From: an archaeon
GTDB lineage: Archaea; Nanobdellota; Nanobdellia; Woesearchaeales; GW2011-AR9
Reading direction: 5' to 3'
Assembly (NCBI GenBank): GCA_030704845.1
Contig: JAUYKZ010000009.1
Location: 124,001-188,000 of the forward strand
DNA: 64,000 nucleotides
Below, one piece after another: positions 28,759 to 38,500 of the stretch. Below the pieces are notes generated by a model. It searched no databases. It was given only the letters and a program-made list of their open reading frames with translations, and was not told where the DNA came from. Numbering within the stretch: the first letter of the stretch is position 1; each line of letters opens with the position of its first letter. The translations under genes were made by a program, and so were the position numbers.

Positions 28759-29961
28759 ATGCAGAGGGTTACACTTAAGAACGGATTGAAGGTACTTTAC
28801 CAGCAAAGAAAAGGTAACGCGGTAGTAATACAAATACTTGTAAATGTTGGTAGTAATGATGAAACTCCAGCTGAAAGAGGAATTTCTCATTTTCTTGAAC
28901 ATATCATGTTTGAAGGCACACTAAAAAGACCAACAAACCAGGATATTTCTAATGAGATTGAAAAAATAGGTGGAGATTTTAATGCTTATACTACTAATGA
29001 ACGAACTTGTTTTTATGTAAAAGTTCTTAAGAAACATTTCGGAACAGCCGTTGATGTTTTAGCAGATATGATGCAAAATTCTTTATTCAAAGAAGAACAC
29101 GTAGCCAAAGAGAGGAATATTGTATTAAAAGAAGTTGATATGGTTAATGATGAACCGAGCTTCTATCAATGGATTTTATTACAAAAAAGTATTTTCACAA
29201 AACATCCAACTAGAAATCCAACTTACGGGGATCGAAAAGTTATCGAGAATCTTACTCGAGAAAAGGTTGTTAAATTTTATAAGAAATATTATCACCCAAA
29301 AAACATGATCTTATCGATTGTTGGTGATGTTGATAATTGGAAAGCGGAAATTGAAAAGAATTTTACGATTAATGGGAAGAAAAAATATGTTCGCCCGTCA
29401 TTCCATGAACCAATTCAACGAAAACAAACCCTGAAGAAAGAGAAAAGGGATATTGCTAACACCCGGGTAGCGATTGCTTTCAAAACGGTGCCTCGCAATG
29501 ATAAAGACAGCGTTGTTCTAGAAGTAATTAATGGAATTCTTGGAAGAGGACAAAGCGGAAGATTATTTTCCGAGATTAGAACTCAACGAGGACTTGCTTA
29601 TGAAGTAGGAACACATCACATCAGTGAAGGCGACTTTGGATATTTTGCAGCTTATGCATCGGTAGATAAGAAAAATGTGCCAATTGTTAAGAAATTGATT
29701 GTAAATGAATTTAAAAAATTAGAAAAAGTAAATGAGAAAGATTTACTCGAATCAAAAACATTTATTGAAGGAGATTTTTTACTGGAATTGGAAGAAGGAC
29801 AGAAACACGCAGACCAGTTATTATTTTGGGAACAATTGGGCGGAGCGCATAAGATGAAAGAGTTTCTACCTTCAATTAAGAAGGTGGAAGTAGGAGATAT
29901 TAAACGAGTTGTTAAGAAATATTTTAAAAATCCTACCGTAGTTATCCTAGAAGGGCGTTAA
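28759..29961 (+). CDS. M16-family zinc peptidase
   Basis: ERGISHFLEHIMFEGT (HxxEH); NAYTTNERTCFYVKVL; GRGQSGRLFSEIRTQRGLAYEVG. Confidence 0.93.
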   Translation: MQRVTLKNGLKVLYQQRKGNAVVIQILVNVGSNDETPAERGISHFLEHIMFEGTLKRPTNQDISNEIEKIGGDFNAYTTNERTCFYVKVLKKHFGTAVDVLADMMQNSLFKEEHVAKERNIVLKEVDMVNDEPSFYQWILLQKSIFTKHPTRNPTYGDRKVIENLTREKVVKFYKKYYHPKNMILSIVGDVDNWKAEIEKNFTINGKKKYVRPSFHEPIQRKQTLKKEKRDIANTRVAIAFKTVPRNDKDSVVLEVINGILGRGQSGRLFSEIRTQRGLAYEVGTHHISEGDFGYFAAYASVDKKNVPIVKKLIVNEFKKLEKVNEKDLLESKTFIEGDFLLELEEGQKHADQLLFWEQLGGAHKMKEFLPSIKKVEVGDIKRVVKKYFKNPTVVILEGR

Positions 29962-30974
29962 TATGCTTCTTGAGAAATTTTTTCTAATTTAATCTTATTT
30001 TTCTGGAATAGTGCTAACAGTTTATTGATCTCTTTAGCTACCCCATTTTTAAGGTCAAGTGGATGGAGTTTTTTCGCAATAAAAGATTTTTCAACTTCTT
30101 CATAAGTAGAGAATTCAATGTTTCCCCCAAATTTCTCGGGTCTTTCGATGACAAATTTTTCTCCAGCATCTTGTTTCAAAGTCATGATCACATGTTTTAA
30201 GAAAGCAAGAACACCGTTATCTTCTACCTTTCCCTCTTCACAGTAAGCCGTCTGTAATTTTTTCTGGACTGTTTTTTCATCATCTAATAGATCAATCTTT
30301 GACTTTGGATCTGAAGCAGACATCTTTTTACCAGTCAACCCGGGAAGTAACGGAGTCATGACTTCTACCCTTGGAGTGTAACCTAATTTTGGAAGATTCT
30401 CTCTAGCAAACATTAATATTTTTCTTTGGTCAACTCCCCCATATTGAACATCTGCATTAAGATACACTTCATCCAAAGCTTGCATTAAAGGATAAAGAAG
30501 ACCACTTAATTTTGGATTATCTCCAAATTTAACTACTTCCGACCCGGCTTTTTTTGCATCATGAATTGTAGTGAAGGTTGATAATTTTAAAACGTCAAGA
30601 ACATATTTTTTTTCTAATTGAAATGATGAACCTTTAACCAGTTGAACTTTCTTGATGTCGGCCCCTACTGCCGTGAACATTAAAGGAATTATTGCCTCGT
30701 AATATTTGTACCGTTTCTCTAGAATATCCCACGGACAATTATCAAGAGCTCCATGAAGATCAGCCAGAAGAACTTTAACCGTAAAACCAGCTTTAATAAA
30801 ATCTGCCATCTTTAAGACCCAGACAAAATAACCAATGTGGGGTCTTCCAGTAATTGCCGTTCCTAAATAGATTACCGGGTTCTTTTTCTTTTTTATAAGA
30901 TCCAAGAGCTCTTCTTCTTTTACGATTTCTTGAGCGTTCCGCTTTAAAAGAGCTAATTTTTCTTCAGGCTTCAT
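29958..30974 (-). CDS. tyrS: tyrosyl-tRNA synthetase
   Basis: TGRPHIGYFVWVLKMADFI; ADVQYGGVDQRKILMFAREN; KMSASDPKSKIDLLD. Confidence 0.92.
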   Translation of the reverse strand: MKPEEKLALLKRNAQEIVKEEELLDLIKKKKNPVIYLGTAITGRPHIGYFVWVLKMADFIKAGFTVKVLLADLHGALDNCPWDILEKRYKYYEAIIPLMFTAVGADIKKVQLVKGSSFQLEKKYVLDVLKLSTFTTIHDAKKAGSEVVKFGDNPKLSGLLYPLMQALDEVYLNADVQYGGVDQRKILMFARENLPKLGYTPRVEVMTPLLPGLTGKKMSASDPKSKIDLLDDEKTVQKKLQTAYCEEGKVEDNGVLAFLKHVIMTLKQDAGEKFVIERPEKFGGNIEFSTYEEVEKSFIAKKLHPLDLKNGVAKEINKLLALFQKNKIKLEKISQEAY

Positions 30975-31046
30975 GAGTATGGGAAATGGAAGTTAGTTTA
31001 AATATTTAATGGGTAGGAAAATGTAAATTTCGAACGCAAAATATAA

Positions 31047-31061
31047 ATACGCTAAGCGTAT
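31047..31061. promoter_or_regulatory. palindrome ATACGCT-A-AGCGTAT overlapping promoter of HAD/RNase Z operon
   Basis: Exact 7-bp arms directly after AT-rich AAAATATAAATAC. Confidence 0.45.
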
Positions 31062-31081
31062 CAGTCAACTTGGGGGGAACA

Positions 31082-31714
31082 ATGAAGAAAGTAATATTTT
31101 TTGATTTTTGGGGAACTCTTGTAGAGAATGGCATACCTAGCCCCATAAAACAGGTAAAGAACGCCCTAGGTATACGTCTACCTTTTTCTGAATATGTTAA
31201 AAGAATGGAGTCGGCTATGATGACAAAGAACTTTTCTTCACTAAAAGAAGCTTTTGTTGCTGTATGTGAGGAATTTGAGATCAATCCGGCTGAATATCTT
31301 ATCGACAGACTTATTGGATTATGGAACAAATCTTGGATGTTAGCTACTTTATATGAAGAAACCGAAGAAGTTCTCGCTGAATTACAGAAAGATTACCAGA
31401 TAGTTTTAGTTTCTAACACAGATTGTGTCTCAATAAAAAGTGTATTTGAAAAATTCCCATTAAAAAAATATTTTACAACAATTTACTTATCATGTGATTT
31501 AGGAAATATTAAAACTGATAAAGAATTTTTAAATACAATCATGGCTGATTTAAAAATTAAAGCAGAGGATTGTATTTTCGTTGGAGACAGCATTTTAAGT
31601 GATATGGTTGCCGCAAAGAATGCCGGAATTGACGGGATTCTTATTGACAGAAAAAATAGCCGAGATTATGAGCCAAAAATTGCATCATTGCGGGAGTTGA
31701 AAAGTTTATTATGA
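31082..31714 (+). CDS. HAD-superfamily hydrolase
   Basis: VIFFDFWGTLVENG; LVSNTD; CIFVGDSILSDMVAAKNAGIDGILID; ATG 31082 after GGGGGG SD. Confidence 0.85.
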   Translation: MKKVIFFDFWGTLVENGIPSPIKQVKNALGIRLPFSEYVKRMESAMMTKNFSSLKEAFVAVCEEFEINPAEYLIDRLIGLWNKSWMLATLYEETEEVLAELQKDYQIVLVSNTDCVSIKSVFEKFPLKKYFTTIYLSCDLGNIKTDKEFLNTIMADLKIKAEDCIFVGDSILSDMVAAKNAGIDGILIDRKNSRDYEPKIASLRELKSLL

Positions 31715-32601
31715 CCACAGTAACTTTTCTAGGTACAGGTTGCATGCAACCTACTAAACAACGTAACCATGCAGGAATTTTACTTAGCTCTGGCACCGAA
31801 AATATTCTTTTCGATTGTGGTGAAGGAATTCAACGACAAATGAGAGTTGCTGGAATAAAACCAGCAAAAGTTACCCGGTTATGCATCACCCATTTTCATG
31901 GAGATCATGTGTTTGGAATTGCTGGATTAATGAGTAGCATGGGAGCTGATCAGTTTGCAAAAAAACTACATGTTTATGGACCAAAAGGAACAAAAAAATA
32001 TTTAGATCATTTATGGAAATCGTTTGCGGCAAAAGATATTATTGAACACGAAGTGCATGAAGTTAGTTCTGGTGTTTTTTTTGAGAACGAATCATTCTCT
32101 CTAGAAGCGCAACCTCTTAAACATTCGACAACCTGCATTGGATTTAAGTTTAAAGAAAATGATAAACGAAGAATCATGGTAGCTAAAGCAAATAAGTTGG
32201 GATTAGAAGGCCCAATCCTCGGAAAATTACAACAAGGAAACAATGTTGTGGTTAAAGGTAAAACCATTAGAGCGGATGAAATTACTACCCTTGTTAGAGG
32301 AAAGATAGTAAGTTATGTTACTGATACCGCTTTGTGTAACGGCGTGAATAAACTTGCTAAAGAAGCAGATTTATTAATAATAGAGGGCACGTTCTTAGAC
32401 GATTTAGAAGAGAATGCTTCCAAATCTAATCATCTTACCGTCAAACAGGCCGCCCTAGTTGCTTCAGAAAATAATGTTAAAAAATTAGTAATTACCCATC
32501 TTAGTCAAAGATATAAAAGTAGTGCTGATGCAACTTCCGAAGCAAGAGATTATTTTGATGAGAGCGTGATTGCAGAAGATTTTATGAAAATCGAGGTATA
32601 A
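31711..32601 (+). CDS. rnz: ribonuclease Z (tRNase Z)
   Basis: VTFLGTGCMQPTKQRNHAGILL; LCITHFHGDHVFGIAGL; LIIEGTF; LVITHLSQRY. Confidence 0.95.
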   Translation: MTTVTFLGTGCMQPTKQRNHAGILLSSGTENILFDCGEGIQRQMRVAGIKPAKVTRLCITHFHGDHVFGIAGLMSSMGADQFAKKLHVYGPKGTKKYLDHLWKSFAAKDIIEHEVHEVSSGVFFENESFSLEAQPLKHSTTCIGFKFKENDKRRIMVAKANKLGLEGPILGKLQQGNNVVVKGKTIRADEITTLVRGKIVSYVTDTALCNGVNKLAKEADLLIIEGTFLDDLEENASKSNHLTVKQAALVASENNVKKLVITHLSQRYKSSADATSEARDYFDESVIAEDFMKIEV

Positions 32602-32603
32602 GG

Positions 32604-33140
32604 ATGTTAATAAGGGTTGGTTCAAAAAATAATGTTAAAATTGAGGCAGTTAGACAAGTTTTAAATGGTTATGATCAATTTAAAGATGGATTAGTAGAAG
32701 GGATTGATGTCGAATCCAACGTTTCTGAACAACCGTTCTCTCTTGAAGATACTGTTCTTGGAGCAATTAATAGAGCTACAAATGCCTTTGTTGATTGCGA
32801 TTATGGCGTTGGTTTAGAATCGGGAATATTTTTTACTATCGTCAAAGAAAATAGAAGATACTTTGAAAATACCGTCTGTTGTATTTACGATGGGAACAGA
32901 CACTGTTTGGGTTTTTCTCCAGCTTTTGAATTATCAACAACAATAATGAAATTAATTTTCTCTGGAATGAATTTAGAAGAAGCCACTAAAGAATTAAAAT
33001 TAACTGACAATCCTCGGGTTGGAAGAGCCGAAGGAATTATCGGAATATTGACCAAGGGAAAAGCTACCAGGATTGAGTATACTAAACCAGCAATAACAAT
33101 GGCTATGATCCAATATCAAAATCCCGAATTGTATAAATAA
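32604..33140 (+). CDS. inosine/xanthosine triphosphatase (DUF84/YjjX-like)
   Basis: IRVGSKNNVKIEAVRQVL; EDTVLGAINRATNAF; DYGVGLESGIF. Confidence 0.85.
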   Translation: MLIRVGSKNNVKIEAVRQVLNGYDQFKDGLVEGIDVESNVSEQPFSLEDTVLGAINRATNAFVDCDYGVGLESGIFFTIVKENRRYFENTVCCIYDGNRHCLGFSPAFELSTTIMKLIFSGMNLEEATKELKLTDNPRVGRAEGIIGILTKGKATRIEYTKPAITMAMIQYQNPELYK

Positions 33141-33159
33141 TATTCTATCTGATTTCAAA

Positions 33160-33588
33160 ATGATTAATCGTAAAGCTAAAGGAACAAATGGAGAAAGAGA
33201 ACTTATTAAGTTTTTTAATGAGAATGAATGGTCCGCGATACGAGTAGCAGGATCTGGTTCCTCTCGGTATCCTTCTCCGGATATTTTAGCTGCTAATGCA
33301 ATTAGGAGATTAGCCATAGAATGTAAGGTAACTAAAGATCAAAAGAAATATTTTCAAAACCACGAAATTGAACAATTACAAACTTTTTCCACAAGATTTG
33401 GAGCTGAAGGATGGATTGGTGTAAAATTTGGTCGAGAAGAATGGTATTTTATCATGATTGAAGATCTTGAAGATACCGGTTCTTGCAAAGCTGTTTCCTT
33501 AGAATTGGCCAAAAGAAGAGGCCTTACCTCTATCGAATTAATTCGACATGGAGAATTGATTTCTTCCAAAGATGACCGAAACATTTAA
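33160..33588 (+). CDS. hjc: Holliday junction resolvase Hjc
   Basis: KAKGTNGERELIKFFNENEWSAIRVAGSGSSRYPSPDILAANAIRRLAIECKVTKD. Confidence 0.92.
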   Translation: MINRKAKGTNGERELIKFFNENEWSAIRVAGSGSSRYPSPDILAANAIRRLAIECKVTKDQKKYFQNHEIEQLQTFSTRFGAEGWIGVKFGREEWYFIMIEDLEDTGSCKAVSLELAKRRGLTSIELIRHGELISSKDDRNI

Positions 33589-33632
33589 AAGCGTTGTCAC
33601 TCATAATAGATGGAAGAGGACACAGGCTAAAA

Positions 33633-34436
33633 ATGCGCTTAACGAAGATTAAAGTTGTTGAAATTCTTACATCCGTTATTGGAGAAGACGGGATTCCTCT
33701 AATTGAAGAGCTTCTTGGAAAAGAAAATGTTTCTGAATTTGATTTAGCAACAAAGACCAAGAAAGATATCAAAATCATAAGAAGAATGTTGTATCTCTTA
33801 TATAACCACAATTTGGTTTGTTTTACTAGGAAAAAGGACAAACAAAAAGGCTGGTATATTTATTATTGGACTTTGCTTCCCGAGAGTATTCGTTTTAACC
33901 ATTTTAAAATGAAACGAGATCTTCTTGAAAGATTAAAAAAACGATTAGAAGAAGAAAAGCAAGAATTATTTTTTGTCTGTCCGAATGAATGTGTAAGACT
34001 AAATTTTGATAATGCTATGAACTTTGAATTTCATTGCCCAGAATGCGGAGAATTGATTTCTCAAGATAACCAAGATGAAAAAATAACTCATTTTGAAAAA
34101 CGTATTAGCGAATTGCAGAAAGAATTTGATATACTTCAAGAACAGAGAAAAGTTCGCCGAACAGATACGAGAACTAAAAGAAAAGAAGTTGTTTCTAAAA
34201 AGAAAGTAACTGCAAGGAAAAAAAAAGAAGTGAAAAAAGCAAAAGAAAAGAAACCTGTAACAAAGGCTGTTCCTAAAAAGACTAAAGTAACTAAAAAAGA
34301 AATTAGTAAACCAAAGAATACTAAAAAAGGGTCTATTGCTAAGAAAAAAGTTGCTCGTGAAAAAGCTTCTGTAAAGAAAAAATCTGTTTCTAAAAAGGCT
34401 AAAAAAACTACAGAAAATAAATTAAAGAAAAAATAA
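33633..34436 (+). CDS. tfe: transcription factor E (TFE/TFIIE-alpha-like) with long Lys-rich C-terminal tail
   Basis: wHTH IPLIEELLGKENVSEFDLATKTKKDIKIIRRMLYLLYNHNLV; zinc-ribbon CPNEC...FHCPECGELI; K-rich tail. Confidence 0.85.
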   Translation: MRLTKIKVVEILTSVIGEDGIPLIEELLGKENVSEFDLATKTKKDIKIIRRMLYLLYNHNLVCFTRKKDKQKGWYIYYWTLLPESIRFNHFKMKRDLLERLKKRLEEEKQELFFVCPNECVRLNFDNAMNFEFHCPECGELISQDNQDEKITHFEKRISELQKEFDILQEQRKVRRTDTRTKRKEVVSKKKVTARKKKEVKKAKEKKPVTKAVPKKTKVTKKEISKPKNTKKGSIAKKKVAREKASVKKKSVSKKAKKTTENKLKKK

Positions 34437-34440
34437 AGAA

Positions 34441-34665
34441 TTATCTTCTTCTTTTTGAAGGACGCGAAGATTTTCTTGATTTCTTGGAAATCATTTTCTC
34501 AATTTTAGTTTCTTCCTGTAACACTTTAGAAGCCATACGTTGAATATTACCTTCTACGGATGCAATTCTTCTCTCAATTACAATAAGAGTTTTTAATGAG
34601 TATACAATTGCTAAAAGAGTTCCAATAATTACTGCAAGTATTACTTGTTCGATAGATAATGCCAT
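34441..34665 (-). CDS. small single-TM protein with basic C-terminus
   Basis: N-terminal TM, C-terminal KKSRKSSRPSKRRR. Confidence 0.5.
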   Translation of the reverse strand: MALSIEQVILAVIIGTLLAIVYSLKTLIVIERRIASVEGNIQRMASKVLQEETKIEKMISKKSRKSSRPSKRRR

Positions 34666-34797
34666 CTCTACACCTCTGTATTGGTTTTATAATACAATGG
34701 TTGTTAGTATATATAAAAGTTACGGAAGCTGGCGGATAGGATTGACAGCAAATTTAGCGCTAAAGATTTATAAAAGAAGCACGCTATTGAAGTTAAA

Positions 34798-35205
34798 ATG
34801 GATTCATACGAAGCGCTTTTGGATAAGGCTATAGAAGAACTCCCTGAACAGACAAATGAAGGAGATAGATTCAATATAGACAAAGTAATTGGACATCTTG
34901 AAGGAAGTAAAACGATTATCGTAAATCTTAAAAAAATTGCAAAAGATTTGGGAAGAGATCCTGATCATTTATTGAAATATCTTCTAAGAGAATTGGCAAC
35001 ATCCGGGAAATTTGTTCGTGATCAAGCTATATTTGCAGCAAAAGTAGCGGCTTCAATAATCAATAAAAAAATTAAAAAATATGTCAGTGAGTTTGTGACC
35101 TGTTCAGAATGTGGCAAACCAGACACTAATTTACTTGAAGAAAAAAGTGTTACTTACCTCAAATGTCAAGCTTGTGGTTCAAAAAAACCAGTGAAAACAA
35201 TTTAA
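34798..35205 (+). CDS. translation initiation factor aIF2 beta subunit
   Basis: KTIIVNLKKIAKDLGRDPDHLLKYLLRELATSGKF; zinc ribbon VTCSECGKPDTNLLEEKSVTYLKCQACGSKKPV. Confidence 0.93.
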   Translation: MDSYEALLDKAIEELPEQTNEGDRFNIDKVIGHLEGSKTIIVNLKKIAKDLGRDPDHLLKYLLRELATSGKFVRDQAIFAAKVAASIINKKIKKYVSEFVTCSECGKPDTNLLEEKSVTYLKCQACGSKKPVKTI

Positions 35206-35215
35206 ACAATTCAAA

Positions 35216-35515
35216 ATGGCGTTAATTTTTAAGGAACACCAAAGTCAACATGGTCCTCTTTATGTAGTTACTGATAAAGATCTTCTTGGGAAAGTTTTTG
35301 AGGAAGGAAAATTACAACTAGATTTGACAAAAAAGTTTTTTGATGGTGAAGAAGCAACAAAAGAAGAATTGAAAAAAAAATTAAAATACGCAAGACATGT
35401 CCATCTTACCGGTAAAGAAGCCGTAGCTCTCGGAGTGGAAATGGATTTAGTTGATCCTGAAAAGATATTATTTATTAAAAATGTGCCACATGCTGAAGTT
35501 ATAATTGATGCCTGA
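35216..35515 (+). CDS. DUF424-family protein
   Basis: YVVTDKDLLGKVFEEGKLQLDLTKKFFDGEEATKEEL...HLTGKEAVALGVEMDLVDPEKILFIKNVPHAEV. Confidence 0.75.
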   Translation: MALIFKEHQSQHGPLYVVTDKDLLGKVFEEGKLQLDLTKKFFDGEEATKEELKKKLKYARHVHLTGKEAVALGVEMDLVDPEKILFIKNVPHAEVIIDA

Positions 35516-35537
35516 AATTTAATTGCATCATGGAGTT

Positions 35538-38500
35538 TTATGACTCCATAAATGAACCCAACCCCACTTGTTTCTCTTTTTCTTTGCCAAAAATATGTTC
35601 CACGTCTGCTTTAAGCATATTGAGGGTTTGTTTAAGATACGGAGAGAAATCATATCGTTCCGCTAACATTAAAGAAGGTCCAAGATATTTTATCACAGAC
35701 CCCTCAGAGATTGTGAATATTAATTTGCCTCCGCAAGCTGAACAAATATTACTTAAAGGTGGACGACGATATTTCTCGTTACATTTGACACATCTGAATT
35801 GTTGCATGGAATATTTTCTAAGGTTTCCTTTGATATCTTTCAAGAAATGTTTTTGAATTACCAATTTAGCAACATCGTCTCGATTGACCGCCCTTACTTT
35901 TTGAGCTATTTCCATCTGGCCAATCAATTTTTCTGCCATAGAGGGCAATAATTTGTATGCAGAACATTGTACCCCCTTATTGAAATTATCAATGTGATGA
36001 GTAAAACCAAATCCTTCATACTGTTTTTCTGTACCTAATCTGTCACCGATTTGTTCAATTTTTTTATTATCTGGACCATGCTTCACTTCCCAAGGGTTTT
36101 TCATTTGAACTGCAGCTTCATAAAATTCTAAAGGATATTTCCAAACAACATCTACCCCATGTACCTGATCATCAACTTCTGAAGGATCAAGAAGGGAAGT
36201 TAAAACTAAAGGCGCATCCATGGTTGAACCACGAGAACTTGGAAGAAATTGTCTAGAGAAGTTTAATAGAGCATCCATCAACAACATAACGGCAGCTTCG
36301 TCACCATCACAATCTCGACGTAATCCTGCGTGATACATTGGACTTGTAAGAAGCCCCTGGGTTTCCGAGAAACCAATTATTCTTCCAACTAATCCCGCTG
36401 AAATGTGGGGAGCTAAACCAATAACTAACTGCCCAGCAAGATCTTCTTCTTTTTTGATATTATAAAATGGTTCCATCCCATAAAATCTTATCAATAAATC
36501 ATCAACAAATTGGGCAACCCTTGTAAGAACTTTTGGACCCGATTCATCTAACGAGTTAAATCCAGGCAAGATTACATCTTGCGGTTTAATTTCAAGAATT
36601 TGGTTATCGTTTTCTAATGGTTTTCCAGAAATGTCTTTTTGATAACCAAGCAAAATTAGTCTTTCTACGGAAGTATTGATTTCTTTGGGTTTGAAATGAG
36701 TTAAAGGTAATTCTGTTGCGTCATAACGAGTTGTTCCATCCTTATTCATATAGATATGATGTTTTGCTCTCAAGATACCTTTAGCGAGATGCTCAACTAC
36801 GTGGTTCCGATTAGAGGTGCCTCTTATCCCTTTAATTAAATCAGGAATTATCGGTTCATTTAATCGCTCCTTAGCTTTTTTTAGATAATAAGCAATGTCG
36901 ATATCCTTTGTTTTATACCCTAAAGCTTTACCATGTCGGCAAGTATCTTTTTCTAAATCACCACAAAAACGACAAAAATATTTTTGGATACAAGTGTTTG
37001 CACAATCTTCACAGGATGGATAAATTGAATCTTTAGAACATGTTGTACAAAAGAAAGACGGAAAGGTGCTGTTAATTTTTCCAGCTTCAATTGCAGCCTG
37101 GAAACTTCTTAATCTTCCACCTTCATCTCCCACCGGAAACATTACTTGTGGACTTCCAGTAAGATGTCTCATTTTAGCTTTTTCTGGACGGCCCATCCTC
37201 GCGCCAATGAATGTTCCAGCTTTATCGCGTAAATTAACTGGGCTAATTGTGTTAATAACATCAAGACCATTACTTGAAGAAATCTCTTCCGAATTGAAGG
37301 GTAATACTTTTTTATCTAACTCTTGTTGAGATGAAATCCCATAACAAAAACTTAAGATGCTAGCTTCCTTTCTTGAGAAAACAATACTTTCATTATTGAT
37401 TATTGAATGAGTAACGCCCAATCGATCTAAGATATTTTTTCCGAGAGTATGGTCTTCTGTTTTTTTATAATAAGGAAGAATTATTTTTAAAACACCTTCC
37501 TCATCACGTTTAATTTTTCCTTCTTTGAGATATTTGAAAAGATGGGCCACCTCCTTGCCAGATATCAATTTCCAGTAGAAGAGGTATTCAGAATGTAATG
37601 GGACATCTAAAAGTTTACTTAAAGATGCCGCCTCGGCCAAAGTAGGAGTATTAAACAATGGCATTTCGATTAATAATTTTAACTTTTCTAAAAGGATTTT
37701 TGTTTTCTCTGAGACCGCAAGATAATCATTATTCTCTTTTGTTTCAATAGCTCTCTCAACTTCAACCGCCCACCATTCCGGACAGTAACCGGCCGGAGCA
37801 AGATAATGGCCATTCTCCGAGAAGTCACCATAATTGAACAGAATATCTCCCAAGAATAATACTTCTTTTACTTCTTTATTGTATTGCCTAGCTACTTCTA
37901 ACGAATTTAATTGTAAAACTGAACCGTCTTGCAAACGCACAATTGGGCCTTCTATGGTGTCGCACAAAGTCACCGTAGCTCCTTTACCTGGACGTTCCAT
38001 CTTCAGTTGAGTGCCAATAGCAATAAATTTTTCTAAAACAATTAAAGTGGCCGGATGAAGTGCTGCCGAAGAAAAACCAGTAGTTCTAGTTCTTCCATAA
38101 CGTAATCGAAATCCACCTTCACCCAAAGGATGAGTTAAGATCGGTCGACCCGCAACCAGATCCATAATAAAAGTATTATTAGGTTTCACCGTTTTCTTTT
38201 CTTCAGGATTTTCTTCTTTGTTCTTGGAACCATGGGCCGCATGAATTTCTTCTTTAAGTTTAAGAAAATCACCCATCCATCCCCAATCAAGATCAAAATC
38301 TTTCCCCCATTTTGATAATCTCTTCCATAATTTGGGAGCTTTTTGACAAAGACCTTCAGCTAAAACTAACGCAACTCCACCCCTAATTAAGTTAGTTTCA
38401 ATTCGGGGAAGATCTTTATAATTTGAAACTTCAAAACGTTCAGTAGGATCACCATCAACTTCGATAGGGATATGGGACACCATAAATTTGATTTCTTCAT

